The translations under genes were made by a program, and so were the position numbers. DNA of 64,000 bases, from NCBI RefSeq assembly GCF_014636635.1, contig NZ_BMEO01000010.1:37285-101284 (forward strand). The letters run 5' to 3'. Shown here one piece after another: positions 1 through 8,801 of this stretch. The notes below the pieces were generated by a model. That model saw only the letters and a list, made by a program, of their open reading frames with translations, ran no database searches and had not been told where the DNA came from. Each line of letters opens with the position of its first letter. Position 1 is the first letter of the stretch. This DNA is from Marinicella pacifica. GTDB taxonomy: Bacteria > Pseudomonadota > Gammaproteobacteria > Xanthomonadales > Marinicellaceae.

Positions 1-1281
1 AGACGCAAGGCCGACAATTGGCCTGCTCCTGATATTGCCGTCTTAATTGAAACACTGGATGATGAACAAGCGGTGGTGCTATTTAGGCTATTAAGACGCG
101 CCAAAGCCGCCCATGTATTTGAACTGTTGTCACTTAAACAACAACAAGCTTTAATTCAAGCCCTGGCCGGAAAGCGCAAACGACTGGCAGATTTACTTAA
201 TCGCTTGTCACCGGATGATCGAACCGCATTTTTTGGTGAATTACCGGGTGAGATTACCCAGAAATTACTCAACATGCTCAATGAAAAAGAGCAAAATGCT
301 GCGGTGCATTTATTGGGCTACCCGCAAGAAAGTATCGGTCGTTTAATGACCACGAATTATGTGGCGGTTAAAAATCATTGGACGGTCGATCAGTCACTCA
401 AACATATTCGCAAACATGGAATCGACTCTGAAACCATTAATGTCATTTATGTGGTTAATGAAGACTTTAAATTAATTGACGATTTGCGCATCAGAGATCT
501 TATTCTGGCTGAACCACAGACTAAAATCCAAGAACTGATGGACAATCGCTTTGTGTCCTTACATGCCGATGCCGATCAAGAAACCGCCATCCAAACCTTC
601 AAAAAATATGATCGTATTGCACTGCCCGTGACCGACAGTAAGGGCATATTGATCGGTATTGTGACCGTGGATGATGTGCTGGATGTGGCTGAAGATGAAG
701 CCACCGAAGATTTTCATAAATTTGGTTCATTACAAGACCGTGTGCTTGAACCCTTACAAGCCAGCGTTGGTTTTTTGTATCGAAAACGTATCGCTTGGCT
801 GTTGGCTTTAGTGGCGGTCAATATTATTTCAGGTGCAGCCATTGCCAGCTTTGAAGACACCATTCAGACGATGGTGGCTTTGGTGTTCTTTCTGCCCTTA
901 TTGATTGATTCAGGCGGTAATGCCGGCAGTCAATCAGCCACCATTATGGTGCGCGCGCTGGCCACCGGAGAGGCTTATATGAAAGACTGGTTTAAGTTAC
1001 TGATAAAAGAATGTCAGGTGGCCATCCTCTTGGGTGTGACAATGGCCGCAGGGGTGGCCATAATCGCCGGGTTCAGAGCACCCGATATCATTCCGGTGGT
1101 GGCCATGACCATGGTCTGTATCGTTATCGTTGGCAGCGTGGTGGGCTTGTCCCTGCCCTTTTTATTCACCCGTTTAGGCATGGATCCGGCTGCGGCCAGT
1201 ACCCCGTTGATTACCTCCATCGCCGATATCTCCGGGGTGCTGATTTATTTTTCTCTGGCTAATTGGTATTTGGGCTTATGA
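1..1281 (+). CDS. mgtE: Magnesium transporter MgtE, 5'-truncated by the window edge
   Basis: Inner-membrane Mg2+ channel/transporter. The frame is open from base 1, so the true start lies outside the window; the GTG at 73 is only an internal codon. Visible in order are the end of the MgtE N domain (helical repeats with FFGELPGE and the ESIGRLMTTNYV junction), two CBS domains at about 100-210 of the visible part (ending GIVTVDDVLDV), and a C-terminal pore domain of about five membrane helices starting near RIAWLLALVAVN. The pore carries the family signature LIDSGGNAGSQSATIMVRAL. The CBS and N domains act as an Mg2+-sensing plug in characterised members. The gene ends 2 nt before the converging arcA stop codon, leaving no room for a separate terminator. 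Identification is firm; only the missing N-terminus is uncertain. Confidence 0.96.
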   Translation, partial: RRKADNWPAPDIAVLIETLDDEQAVVLFRLLRRAKAAHVFELLSLKQQQALIQALAGKRKRLADLLNRLSPDDRTAFFGELPGEITQKLLNMLNEKEQNAAVHLLGYPQESIGRLMTTNYVAVKNHWTVDQSLKHIRKHGIDSETINVIYVVNEDFKLIDDLRIRDLILAEPQTKIQELMDNRFVSLHADADQETAIQTFKKYDRIALPVTDSKGILIGIVTVDDVLDVAEDEATEDFHKFGSLQDRVLEPLQASVGFLYRKRIAWLLALVAVNIISGAAIASFEDTIQTMVALVFFLPLLIDSGGNAGSQSATIMVRALATGEAYMKDWFKLLIKECQVAILLGVTMAAGVAIIAGFRAPDIIPVVAMTMVCIVIVGSVVGLSLPFLFTRLGMDPAAASTPLITSIADISGVLIYFSLANWYLGL

Positions 1282-1283
1282 GC

Positions 1284-2537
1284 TCACCAGTTAACAGCGT
1301 CACGGTGTACCGGTAACGTCATACAACGACAACCACCGCCACCGCGGGATAATTCTGAGCCATCCATCGCCACCGCCGCTTTACCATTGGGCAAGGTCTT
1401 CTTATCATGAATAATATCCAACGCATCGATGATTTCAAAACCGGCCTGATTTAGTGCTTCCATGGTGGCTTTATTATGTTGATAACCGATGACATGACCC
1501 GGTGCAAAAGTGAAAAAGTTGGCACCGCTGGTCCATTGTTCACGTTCCTGAGTAAAGGCATCCTCGCCGCCACAATTCACAAAATTAAGTTCCATTCCGA
1601 AATTTCGCAAGGCTTTGGGCAATCCTGAATATTCTTTGATATGCTTTATTTCACCGCGCTCACAGTGCATATGAAAGGCCCGGCATTTGTTAGGACCGGT
1701 GATCAGTGGCGCAAAATTCATGACTGTGTCCACATCCAGCATGGTGAAAATCATGTCCAAATGAATGGTGGCCCGAATTTTAGGTAATTCCACCACCACG
1801 ATGTCTAACTGTTCTTTATTTTTAGAAAGGCGTTCTGCCAATCGATCAATACCGTTGGCTGAGGTGCGTTCAGAAAAACCAATCACCAGCAAATCATCCC
1901 GAATCACCAGTAAGTCGCCGCCTTCGATGGTGACGTCATTATTATCTTTGCGGGTGCCGTCAAAATGAAATCCCTGACTGTCTAATTTCGGGTGTTCATC
2001 AAAAATATGCTTCAACAAAATCGCTTCCGTTAAACGCACTTTATGCGCCATCGAACCAATGATGGCTTTATCATATACACACATCACCGCGTCTCGGGTG
2101 AAAAATGCATTTGGCAGTGGCGGAATGGCATGCCGCGACGGGCTGAGGAATTTCTCCAGATTGTTTTTCACCATTAGAGTGCCCTGGAACAGTTGTGCGG
2201 CCAGTGGTTTAGCTTCCAACACCATTAAATCATCCACCAGAGACTGTTGTTGATGCAATTGACACACCGCCTCGAGTAAATCCAACTTAGTGCGTTCATC
2301 GGTTAAGATATCTGCCAGTAGATTTTCAAACTCAAGCACATTCGGACAAACTTTTTTCAAGACGCCGGATAACTGGGCGTGCTCCTTTAAGGCCAAATCC
2401 AAGGAAATAATGTCATCAAATAACACCTCGTGGGCTGTTTCCGGGGTCATATTCTCCATTTCAGGGCCTGGTTCATGAATAATGACCGTATTTAAACGGC
2501 CAATCTCTGAATGATTGGATATCGGTGTGGTTTTCAT
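1284..2537 (-). CDS. arcA: Arginine deiminase
   Basis: Hydrolyses L-arginine to citrulline and ammonia in the cytoplasm. The 417 residues match the usual family length. Guanidino-modifying-enzyme motifs are in the right order: N-terminal RLNTVIIHEPGPE, FTRD near 145, EGGD near 205, the catalytic HLD of TIHLDMIFT near 260, and the nucleophilic Cys in GGGGCRCMT near the C-terminus. The gene starts only 5 nt after the paaE stop on the same strand, so it is probably the last cistron of the paa transcript. That is an odd partner for an arginine enzyme. No arcB, arcC or arcD is seen nearby, so the fermentative ADI pathway is not encoded here as a cluster. A related guanidino hydrolase activity cannot be excluded, but overall similarity to arginine deiminase is strong. 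Confidence 0.9.
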   Translation of the reverse strand: MKTTPISNHSEIGRLNTVIIHEPGPEMENMTPETAHEVLFDDIISLDLALKEHAQLSGVLKKVCPNVLEFENLLADILTDERTKLDLLEAVCQLHQQQSLVDDLMVLEAKPLAAQLFQGTLMVKNNLEKFLSPSRHAIPPLPNAFFTRDAVMCVYDKAIIGSMAHKVRLTEAILLKHIFDEHPKLDSQGFHFDGTRKDNNDVTIEGGDLLVIRDDLLVIGFSERTSANGIDRLAERLSKNKEQLDIVVVELPKIRATIHLDMIFTMLDVDTVMNFAPLITGPNKCRAFHMHCERGEIKHIKEYSGLPKALRNFGMELNFVNCGGEDAFTQEREQWTSGANFFTFAPGHVIGYQHNKATMEALNQAGFEIIDALDIIHDKKTLPNGKAAVAMDGSELSRGGGGCRCMTLPVHRDAVNW

Positions 2538-2542
2538 ACAAT

Positions 2543-3595
2543 TTACTCGTCAAATGAGATGTGAATTTTTTTTGATCGGGGTAAAGACTGACAACTCAGG
2601 ATATAACCGGCTTTGGTTTCCCATTCTTCCAAAGAATAGTTGTTTATCATATCCACTTCGCCGTCCAGTAAACGGCAACGACAGGTGGCACAAACGCCGG
2701 CACGGCATGAATATGGTAATACAATGCCCGCATCTTCAGCCGATTCCAATAAGGTTTTTTCACTGCCGGCTTTCAGGTTAAACTGGTGTTCGATACCATC
2801 CATGGTGACCTTAACATCGGCATCTTTCCGGGCCGGATTCCGGTCTGTTTTGATGGCCTGACCTTCACTTAAGAAGCGCTCATTATGGATGCGGCTTTTC
2901 TCAATGCCCAGAGATTCCAGACAGGCACACAAGTCATCAATCATTAATCCCGGACCGCACACATAATAACCGCTGACATCAATGGGTTTTAAAATTTGTC
3001 GATAAATGTCCTTCACTTTTTGGTTATCAAATCGACCTTGATTAAAGGCCACATCGACCTGCTGCTGGGTTAAAAAATAATGCACGCTAAATCGCTGACC
3101 ATAACGGTCTTTTAATGCCGCAATCTGATCCTGTAACAGCACATCCCCGGCGGTTTTATTGCCATAAAACAGAATAAATTCAGCGCTTTCGGTTTGTTCC
3201 AACGCGGCATAAACCATGCCCATAATCGGCGTAATACCGGCACCGGCGGCAAAACCGACATAACGTTGGCCCTCTTCGGGCTTGAGGATAAAGCGTCCGG
3301 TGGGTGGTAGTACAGATATTTCAGTGCCGGCTTTTTGTTGCTGTGCCCAGCTTGAAAACTGTCCGCCGTGAATATGTTTAATCAGCACCGAGACACGATT
3401 GGGATGTTGTGTAGATGAACAAATTGAATAGCTGCGCCGAATCTGTTCATCACCAATGGTTTGGTTAAAGGTGAGATGCTGACCAGGCTGATGGCGGTAC
3501 TCAGATTGCCATTCGGCGGGAATATCAAAATGCCAAATGACGGCATTGGGTTGTTGGCTGACGGCCGCAATCGGCAAGGTATGAAATTCAGACAT
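2543..3595 (-). CDS. paaE: Phenylacetyl-CoA epoxidase reductase subunit PaaE
   Basis: Passes electrons from NAD(P)H to the di-iron PaaA subunit of the ring-1,2-epoxidase. At 350 residues it is close to E. coli PaaE. It has an N-terminal FAD-binding barrel (RRSYSICSS near 50), an NAD-binding Rossmann part (AAGAGITPIMGM near 115), and a C-terminal plant-type 2Fe-2S domain with YSCRAGVCATC plus a later LSCQ cysteine. The open frame runs 82 codons further upstream, but that stretch lies inside paaD and has no PaaE similarity. The ATG at 3595 overlaps the paaD stop in ATGTCTGA and is the sensible start. It is followed 5 nt later by arcA. Confidence 0.95.
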   Translation of the reverse strand: MSEFHTLPIAAVSQQPNAVIWHFDIPAEWQSEYRHQPGQHLTFNQTIGDEQIRRSYSICSSTQHPNRVSVLIKHIHGGQFSSWAQQQKAGTEISVLPPTGRFILKPEEGQRYVGFAAGAGITPIMGMVYAALEQTESAEFILFYGNKTAGDVLLQDQIAALKDRYGQRFSVHYFLTQQQVDVAFNQGRFDNQKVKDIYRQILKPIDVSGYYVCGPGLMIDDLCACLESLGIEKSRIHNERFLSEGQAIKTDRNPARKDADVKVTMDGIEHQFNLKAGSEKTLLESAEDAGIVLPYSCRAGVCATCRCRLLDGEVDMINNYSLEEWETKAGYILSCQSLPRSKKIHISFDE

Positions 3596-4064
3596 GGCAT
3601 TTAAAATAATCAAAGGGTTCAAGACAATCTTCACAGCGGTACAAGGCTTTACAGGCAGTTGATCCGAATTGACTGATGCAGATGGTGTGGCTGGAGCCAC
3701 ATTGAGGACAAGCGATTGGCTGTCCTTTTTTGTCTTGTGGAGGCGCAATACCATAATCATGCAATTGCTGACGACCGCGTTCACTGATACGATCGGTCGT
3801 CCAGGGGGGGCTGTTTTTAAGCTGGACCCGAACCTGTTCAAGGCCGTGCTGCTTCAAAACATCAACAATGTCTTGTCGCAGTGTATCCATAGCCGGACAA
3901 CCTGAATAAGTGGGTAAAATAAACACCACCACCTCGTCTCCGCCAACCTTAACATCATATAAAATTCCCAAATCACGTATTGATATCACCGGAATTTCAG
4001 GGTCTTTTACCGCGTCAAGCCATTGCCTGACCAGATTTTCCGTGATTGATTCAGCGATTACCAT
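3588..4064 (-). CDS. paaD: Phenylacetyl-CoA epoxidase maturation/assembly subunit PaaD
   Basis: A 158-residue PaaD. It has an N-terminal MIP18/SufT-like domain (KDPEIPVISIRDLGIL, TYSGCPAMD with the conserved Cys) and a C-terminal zinc-ribbon-like part with CPQCG and CEDC. PaaD is needed for epoxidase activity, probably in metal-cluster assembly on PaaE or PaaA. The frame can start at GTG 4070 or 4067, but ATG at 4064 overlaps the paaC stop as TGATG and is preferred as coupled re-initiation. The 3' end overlaps paaE by 8 nt. Its place between paaC and paaE is the standard paaABCDE order. Confidence 0.94.
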   Translation of the reverse strand: MVIAESITENLVRQWLDAVKDPEIPVISIRDLGILYDVKVGGDEVVVFILPTYSGCPAMDTLRQDIVDVLKQHGLEQVRVQLKNSPPWTTDRISERGRQQLHDYGIAPPQDKKGQPIACPQCGSSHTICISQFGSTACKALYRCEDCLEPFDYFKCHV

Positions 4065-4816
4065 CACCACTCACAACCTGGATAGGCCCGTTGCAAGAAT
4101 TGCATATCGTCCAGCATATACCCCAAATGTTCAGAATGCTCACCGCGTAAACCACCGGTGGCCACCCAGCCACTTTTGGGCACCTGTAACTGACATTCAT
4201 TGAGCAATTCATCCACCTGTCCTTGCCAGTGTTCTTTTAACACCGATAAATCGGGCATAATGGATTCAGCAATCAGTTGATTCAGATCGTCGTCTGTTTC
4301 AAACAGTTCCGGTGTATAAAAATATAAATCATCCAGTGCCGCCTGAATTTTTTGTTTGGCCTCATCAGTACTTAACGACAAACGCAGACACCAGTCGCGA
4401 CTGCGGGTTATGTGATAACGTGTTTCTTTCAGCGCCTTGGTGGCGATTTCGGCCAGTGGCTCATATTGACTGTCCTTAAGTGCCGCGTAAAGCAACACAT
4501 TAAACTGATCAAGAAAGTATTGCTTTAACGTGGTGTAGGCAAAATCACCGCGTGGCAATTCTGTCAGTAATGGGTTTTTAAAGGCATCCACATCACGCAA
4601 AAATGCCAAATCATCCGCGCTGACATCACGGTCAGAAATTTCCGCCGCTTGTTCATACAATAATTTGGCATGACCCAATAAATCCAGAGCCACATTGGTC
4701 AGGGCAATGTCTTCTTCCAGAAACGGCCCATGACCACACCATTCAGCAAGTCGCTGGGATTGTGTTAAGGCGGTGTCAGCCAGGCGCAACAAATAATGTT
4801 CAAGTGCTTTGTTCAT
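4064..4816 (-). CDS. paaC: Phenylacetyl-CoA epoxidase structural subunit PaaC
   Basis: A 250-residue ferritin-fold subunit that pairs with PaaA in the (AC)2 heterotetramer of the ring-1,2-epoxidase and does not carry the catalytic iron. Typical PaaC features are LRLADTALTQSQRLAEWCGHGP at the N-terminus, EDIALTNVALDLLGHAKLLY near 35, and the long four-helix body ending GLRGEHSEHLGYMLDDMQ before the C-terminus. Length agrees with the E. coli protein (248 residues). The start lies just after a tandem 16-bp duplication that also forms the end of paaB. The stop overlaps the paaD ATG. Confidence 0.95.
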   Translation of the reverse strand: MNKALEHYLLRLADTALTQSQRLAEWCGHGPFLEEDIALTNVALDLLGHAKLLYEQAAEISDRDVSADDLAFLRDVDAFKNPLLTELPRGDFAYTTLKQYFLDQFNVLLYAALKDSQYEPLAEIATKALKETRYHITRSRDWCLRLSLSTDEAKQKIQAALDDLYFYTPELFETDDDLNQLIAESIMPDLSVLKEHWQGQVDELLNECQLQVPKSGWVATGGLRGEHSEHLGYMLDDMQFLQRAYPGCEW

Positions 4817-4817
4817 G

Positions 4818-4849
4818 ACATATTATCCACTTCACATATTATCCACTTC
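4818..4849. repeat. Tandem 16-bp duplication at the paaB-paaC junction
   Basis: The unit acatattatccacttc occurs twice back to back, at 4818-4833 and 4834-4849, with no mismatch. One copy encodes the last residues of PaaB (EVDNM and its stop) and the other forms the spacer before the paaC ATG. A recent slippage or duplication event is the simplest reading. Confidence 0.9.
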
Positions 4850-5104
4850 TTTGTCCAACGGATAAAACGTTGGATGACGATAAATTTTATCCGCTGCCGG
4901 GTCAAACCAGGGCTCTGATTGTTCCGGATTTGAGGCAGTGATGTGGGCAGCTTCCACCACCCAAATACTGACCCCTTCTTCTCTACGGGTGTACACATCC
5001 CGGGCATTTTGCAAGGCCATCCGTGCATCGGCGGCATGCAAAGAACCCACATGGCGGTGATTTAATCCTGATTTTGGGCGGATAAATATTTCATAGAGCT
5101 TCAT
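4832..5104 (-). CDS. paaB: Phenylacetyl-CoA epoxidase bridging subunit PaaB
   Basis: A 90-residue PaaB, the small subunit that bridges the PaaAC units in the epoxidase. It opens with [22 protein letters not shown] and has the conserved [16 protein letters not shown] and SIWVV stretches. Length matches the family (about 95). The ATG overlaps the paaA stop by 4 nt (ATGA). The C-terminal EVDNM lies within a tandem 16-bp duplication, so the last residues may differ from relatives. A 79-codon frame overlapping it in another register is a shadow. Confidence 0.94.
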   Translation of the reverse strand: MKLYEIFIRPKSGLNHRHVGSLHAADARMALQNARDVYTRREEGVSIWVVEAAHITASNPEQSEPWFDPAADKIYRHPTFYPLDKEVDNM

Positions 5105-6069
5105 GCGGCATCTCGTTGATTTTGTTGATAAACTTCAGCGGCTTTTCGCACCCATTCGCCCTCATCATGGGCTTTTTGACGGGCCCGCAAGCGTTCTTTA
5201 TTACACGGTCCATTGCCTTTAATGACATTGATAAACTCATCCCAGTCAATCTCACCAAAGTCATAATGACCCCGTTCTTCATTCCATTTCAGATCTTCAT
5301 CGGGAATGGTCAGCCCCAAGTGCTCGGCCTGTGGCACGGTCACATCAACAAATTTTTGCCTTAAATCGTCATTGCTGAAGCGTTTTATTTTCCATTGCAT
5401 CGACTGTACCGAATGTTTGGAATCTTTGTCACTGGGTCCGAACATCATCAGGGCCGGCCACCAAAATCGGTTTAAGGCATCCTGCGCCATTTTTTTCTGC
5501 GCATTACTGCCCCGGGCCAGTGTGGTCATGATGTCATATCCCTGTCGCTGATGAAAACTTTCTTCTTTACAAATCCGGATCATGGAACGCGCATAAGGGC
5601 CATATGAAGCGCGACAGAGCGGTACCTGGTTCATAATCGCCGCACCATCCACCAGCCAGCCAATGGCACCCATGTCCGCCCAGCTGGGTGTCGGGTAATT
5701 GAAAATACTCGAGTATTTGGCTTCACCGCTGAGTAACTGACGGGTCATTTCTTCACGGGTGATACCCAAAGTTTCGGTGGCTGAATAAATATACAACCCA
5801 TGGCCGGCTTCATCCTGAACTTTGGCCAGTAAAATCATTTTTCGTTTTAAGGTCGGCGCCCGGGTGATCCAGTTACCTTCAGGCAGTTGCCCGACAATTT
5901 CCGAATGGGCATGTTGCGACATCTGGCGGATTAATGTTTTGCGGTAGGCTTCGGGCATCCAATCCCGGGGCTCAATTTTTTCTTCATTATCAATGCGTTT
6001 TTGAAAGGCTTTTAACAAGCCCTCCGGTTCCGGGCCGCCTTTGGCATCTTGTAAACCTTGTGAATACAT
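5101..6069 (-). CDS. paaA: Phenylacetyl-CoA epoxidase catalytic subunit PaaA
   Basis: Di-iron monooxygenase subunit that converts phenylacetyl-CoA to its 1,2-epoxide. It has 322 residues, a normal length. Visible hallmarks are [15 protein letters not shown] [19 protein letters not shown] near 50, [22 protein letters not shown] with iron ligands (Glu, His) near 80, and [13 protein letters not shown] near 165 with the second EExxH-type ligand set. It is the first of five overlapping cistrons (A-B-C-D-E). A 55-nt gap separates it from paaJ upstream, and an AGGG about 10 nt before the ATG may be its ribosome site. Confidence 0.97.
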   Translation of the reverse strand: MYSQGLQDAKGGPEPEGLLKAFQKRIDNEEKIEPRDWMPEAYRKTLIRQMSQHAHSEIVGQLPEGNWITRAPTLKRKMILLAKVQDEAGHGLYIYSATETLGITREEMTRQLLSGEAKYSSIFNYPTPSWADMGAIGWLVDGAAIMNQVPLCRASYGPYARSMIRICKEESFHQRQGYDIMTTLARGSNAQKKMAQDALNRFWWPALMMFGPSDKDSKHSVQSMQWKIKRFSNDDLRQKFVDVTVPQAEHLGLTIPDEDLKWNEERGHYDFGEIDWDEFINVIKGNGPCNKERLRARQKAHDEGEWVRKAAEVYQQNQRDAA

Positions 6070-6124
6070 AAAAAATAACCCTAATTAATGAGGTGATATA
6101 TTTTAACAGAACGGCGGTCTATTT

Positions 6125-7336
6125 TCAGTCAATCACACGTTCAAGCAGCATAGCCATACCTTGTCCGACACCAATGCATAAGGTCACCAGCGCATATCGG
6201 CCATTGACCAGTTGTAACTGGCGAGCTGCGGTCAGCGCCAGACGCGCACCACTCATACCCAGAGGGTGTCCCAGTGCTATGGCACCACCGTTGGGGTTCA
6301 CCCGCGAGTCGTCATCGGCCACACCCAAAGCCCTTAAAACCGCCAAAGACTGCGCCGCAAAGGCTTCATTGAGTTCAATCACATCCATGTCATTGATGCT
6401 CAAGCCGTGGGCCTTGAGCAATTGTTCAGTGGCCGGGACCGGGCCCATACCCATCACCCGCGGCTCCACCCCGGCCACCCGGGCACCACAGATTTTCACC
6501 ATCGGTTTTAAACCATACTGTTCTACTGCCTGTTGTGATGCAATCAGCAGGGCTGCCGCACCATCATTGACGCCGGAAGCGTTACCGGCGGTGACACAGC
6601 CATTGTCCCGGAACGGTGTGCGTAATTGGGCCAGTTTTTCTAACCGGGTGTCACTTCTGGGGTGTTCATCCTGCGCAACAATTTTATCATCACCTTTGCG
6701 CTGCGGGATACGCACCGGCACGATTTCATCATTGAAATAGCCGTTTTGTTGCGCCCGGTGGGTTTTTTGTTGACTGTTATAAGCAAACACATCCTGGTCT
6801 TGCCGGCTGATGTTATGTGCTTTGGCCACATTTTCAGCGGTTTCAGGCATTGAATCGGTGCCGTACTGTTGCTGTAATTTCGGGTTGATAAACCGCCAGC
6901 CAATGGTGGTGTCATAGATTTCAGGTTGTCGTGAAAAAGCCTGCTCGGGTTTGGCCATGACCCACGGTGCCCGTGACATAGACTCAACACCACCGGCAAT
7001 AATAACTTCGGCATCGCCACAGGCGATGGTACGCGCCGCCATCGCAACCGCATCCAATCCCGAAGCACAGAGTCGATTAACAGTCACACCCGGTACGTTG
7101 GTCGGTAAACCGGCCAAAAGTGCCGACATCTTGGCCACATTACGGTTATCTTCACCGGCCTGGTTGGCACAACCTGCGATGACATCATCAATCTGATCAT
7201 TAGGTAAGTCTGGATTTTTGTCTAAAACTGTTTTGATCACGTACGCCAACATGTCATCGGGTCGCACCGATGCTAAAGCGCCGCCAAATCGTCCAATCGG
7301 CGTGCGAATGCCATCGCATAAATAAACGGGTGTCAT
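6125..7336 (-). CDS. paaJ: 3-oxoadipyl-CoA / 3-oxo-5,6-dehydrosuberyl-CoA thiolase PaaJ
   Basis: Thiolase of the last phenylacetate step, cleaving 3-oxoadipyl-CoA to succinyl-CoA and acetyl-CoA and also the C8 dehydrosuberyl intermediate. It has 403 residues. The nucleophilic Cys is in VNRLCASGLDAV near 92, the His in GGAIALGHPLGMSGAR near 360, and the second Cys in LCIGVGQGMAM near 390. The N-terminus IRTPIGRFGGALASVRPDD is typical of PaaJ/PcaF. The ATG overlaps the paaH stop (ATGA). PcaF-type protocatechuate thiolase is the closest alternative, but the neighbours point to PaaJ. Confidence 0.93.
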   Translation of the reverse strand: MTPVYLCDGIRTPIGRFGGALASVRPDDMLAYVIKTVLDKNPDLPNDQIDDVIAGCANQAGEDNRNVAKMSALLAGLPTNVPGVTVNRLCASGLDAVAMAARTIACGDAEVIIAGGVESMSRAPWVMAKPEQAFSRQPEIYDTTIGWRFINPKLQQQYGTDSMPETAENVAKAHNISRQDQDVFAYNSQQKTHRAQQNGYFNDEIVPVRIPQRKGDDKIVAQDEHPRSDTRLEKLAQLRTPFRDNGCVTAGNASGVNDGAAALLIASQQAVEQYGLKPMVKICGARVAGVEPRVMGMGPVPATEQLLKAHGLSINDMDVIELNEAFAAQSLAVLRALGVADDDSRVNPNGGAIALGHPLGMSGARLALTAARQLQLVNGRYALVTLCIGVGQGMAMLLERVID

Positions 7337-8799
7337 AATTGTCTCCGGATGTACGGTGACAACCGATAACGGTCGTCACCAAACCATTGATACAGTTCGG
7401 TCAGCACCGATGCCGGATTTTGCCAACCGATTTGGCCGGCATAATCAATCAGTCCTTGTGGGTAGTTGGTGCCATATCGCATGGCCAGATCCACATCCTG
7501 CGCTGAGGCCACACCATTAAAAACCGCATCGGCGGCTTCGTTAATTAACATCGACATCACCCGGGCGTTGATCATACCGGGTGAATCTTCGGTCACCAAC
7601 ACCTGTTTTCCAATGTGCTGGAATAAAGCCATGATGTGATTTTTATCATTGTCACTCACGTCGGTGCTAAAACACAGATTCACCGCTTCTGCGTGGCTGT
7701 AATCAAATGACCAATCCACCAGGCACACGGGTTTTTTAAGTTGCTGCGCTAAGGATTCAGCCCGGTGACCAACGGTCTGAAACAACACCGTCTCACCCAC
7801 TTGATTCAACGAACCGCTTGTCACCGCACAGACCGTTTTGAATGGGCTCAGTAATTGCTCAAAAGGATGTTCTGACGGGTTGAGCTGAATTTGATTCGGC
7901 AGCTGTTTCTGAGATGATAAAAAAGGTGAGGCTTGCTCGCTATCCTTTTGATGATATGAATAAAACCCCCGCCCTGACTTACGCCCAAGCAGACCGGCTG
8001 CCACCATTTCAGATTGTAGTAAAGACGGCCGGTAGCGCGGGTCATTAAACATCGCTTTGTAAACGGTCTGACTGACCTGATAATTCACATCAATGCCGAT
8101 CAGATCCATCAGACTAAAAGGCCCCATACGAAAACCGGCGGCTTCTTTCAAAGCGGCATCAAGGTGATGTACATCTGCCAGTTGTTCTTGTTTAATTTTT
8201 AAGGCTTCCCCATAAAAAGGCCGGGCCACCCGGTTAACGATAAAGCCCGGTGTGGATTGGGCCCGGACCGGAATTTTACCCCATTCGCGCATCCACTCAG
8301 TGGCTTGCTTGAGCACCGCCTGATCTGTTTTTAAGCCGGCCACCACCTCCACCAGTTTCATAACCGGTGCCGGATTAAAAAAATGCAAGCCCAACACCCG
8401 TTCAGGGTGCGTTAAAACAGCGGCAATTGCCGTGATAGAGATTGAAGAGGTGTTAGAAGCCAGCAGTGTATTTTTATCACATATTTGTTCCAGTTGTTTA
8501 AACAGATCTTGTTTAACCGACAGGCTTTCCACCACCGCTTCAATCACCAGCTCAGAACCTTTTAATTCAGCCAAATCATTTACCGAAGTGATGTGGCCCA
8601 ACACCGCTTGTTTATCGGCGTCATCAATTTTGCCTTTTTCAATGCGTTTATCCAGCCGCAATGACAAGCCGTCGATGGCCGCTTTGACAGCATTTGAATC
8701 AATGTCATACAATTTCACCCGGCAACCATGGGCCGCCGCCACTTCTGCAATACCGATGCCCATGGTGCCGGCACCCAAAACAGCCAGGTTAAAACGCAT
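7333..8799 (-). CDS. paaH: 3-hydroxyacyl-CoA dehydrogenase PaaH
   Basis: NAD-dependent dehydrogenase oxidising 3-hydroxyadipyl-CoA in phenylacetate breakdown. It has 488 residues from ATG 8799; a TTG two codons upstream lies within the paaG stop region and is less likely. An N-terminal Rossmann fold opens with AVLGAGTMGIGIAEVAAAHG; NTSSISITAIA and LGLHFFNPAPVMKLVEVV follow near 120-150. There are two C-terminal dimerisation domains: MGPFSLMDLIGIDVNY near 220, and a second one ending RYGTNYPQGLIDYAGQIG near 450. The long two-C-domain form is typical of PaaH (about 475-500). The start lies 2 nt after the paaG stop and the end overlaps paaJ. Confidence 0.94.
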   Translation of the reverse strand: MRFNLAVLGAGTMGIGIAEVAAAHGCRVKLYDIDSNAVKAAIDGLSLRLDKRIEKGKIDDADKQAVLGHITSVNDLAELKGSELVIEAVVESLSVKQDLFKQLEQICDKNTLLASNTSSISITAIAAVLTHPERVLGLHFFNPAPVMKLVEVVAGLKTDQAVLKQATEWMREWGKIPVRAQSTPGFIVNRVARPFYGEALKIKQEQLADVHHLDAALKEAAGFRMGPFSLMDLIGIDVNYQVSQTVYKAMFNDPRYRPSLLQSEMVAAGLLGRKSGRGFYSYHQKDSEQASPFLSSQKQLPNQIQLNPSEHPFEQLLSPFKTVCAVTSGSLNQVGETVLFQTVGHRAESLAQQLKKPVCLVDWSFDYSHAEAVNLCFSTDVSDNDKNHIMALFQHIGKQVLVTEDSPGMINARVMSMLINEAADAVFNGVASAQDVDLAMRYGTNYPQGLIDYAGQIGWQNPASVLTELYQWFGDDRYRLSPYIRRQL

Positions 8800-8801
8800 G
8801 A

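Noticed and set aside
1284..2537. Complete arginine deiminase (ADI) fermentation cluster
   Set aside because: Only arcA is present. No ornithine carbamoyltransferase, carbamate kinase or antiporter gene is found in the window.
3596..3841. 82-codon N-terminal extension of PaaE
   Set aside because: It lies entirely inside paaD in another frame and has no reductase similarity. The ATG at 3595 overlaps the paaD stop.
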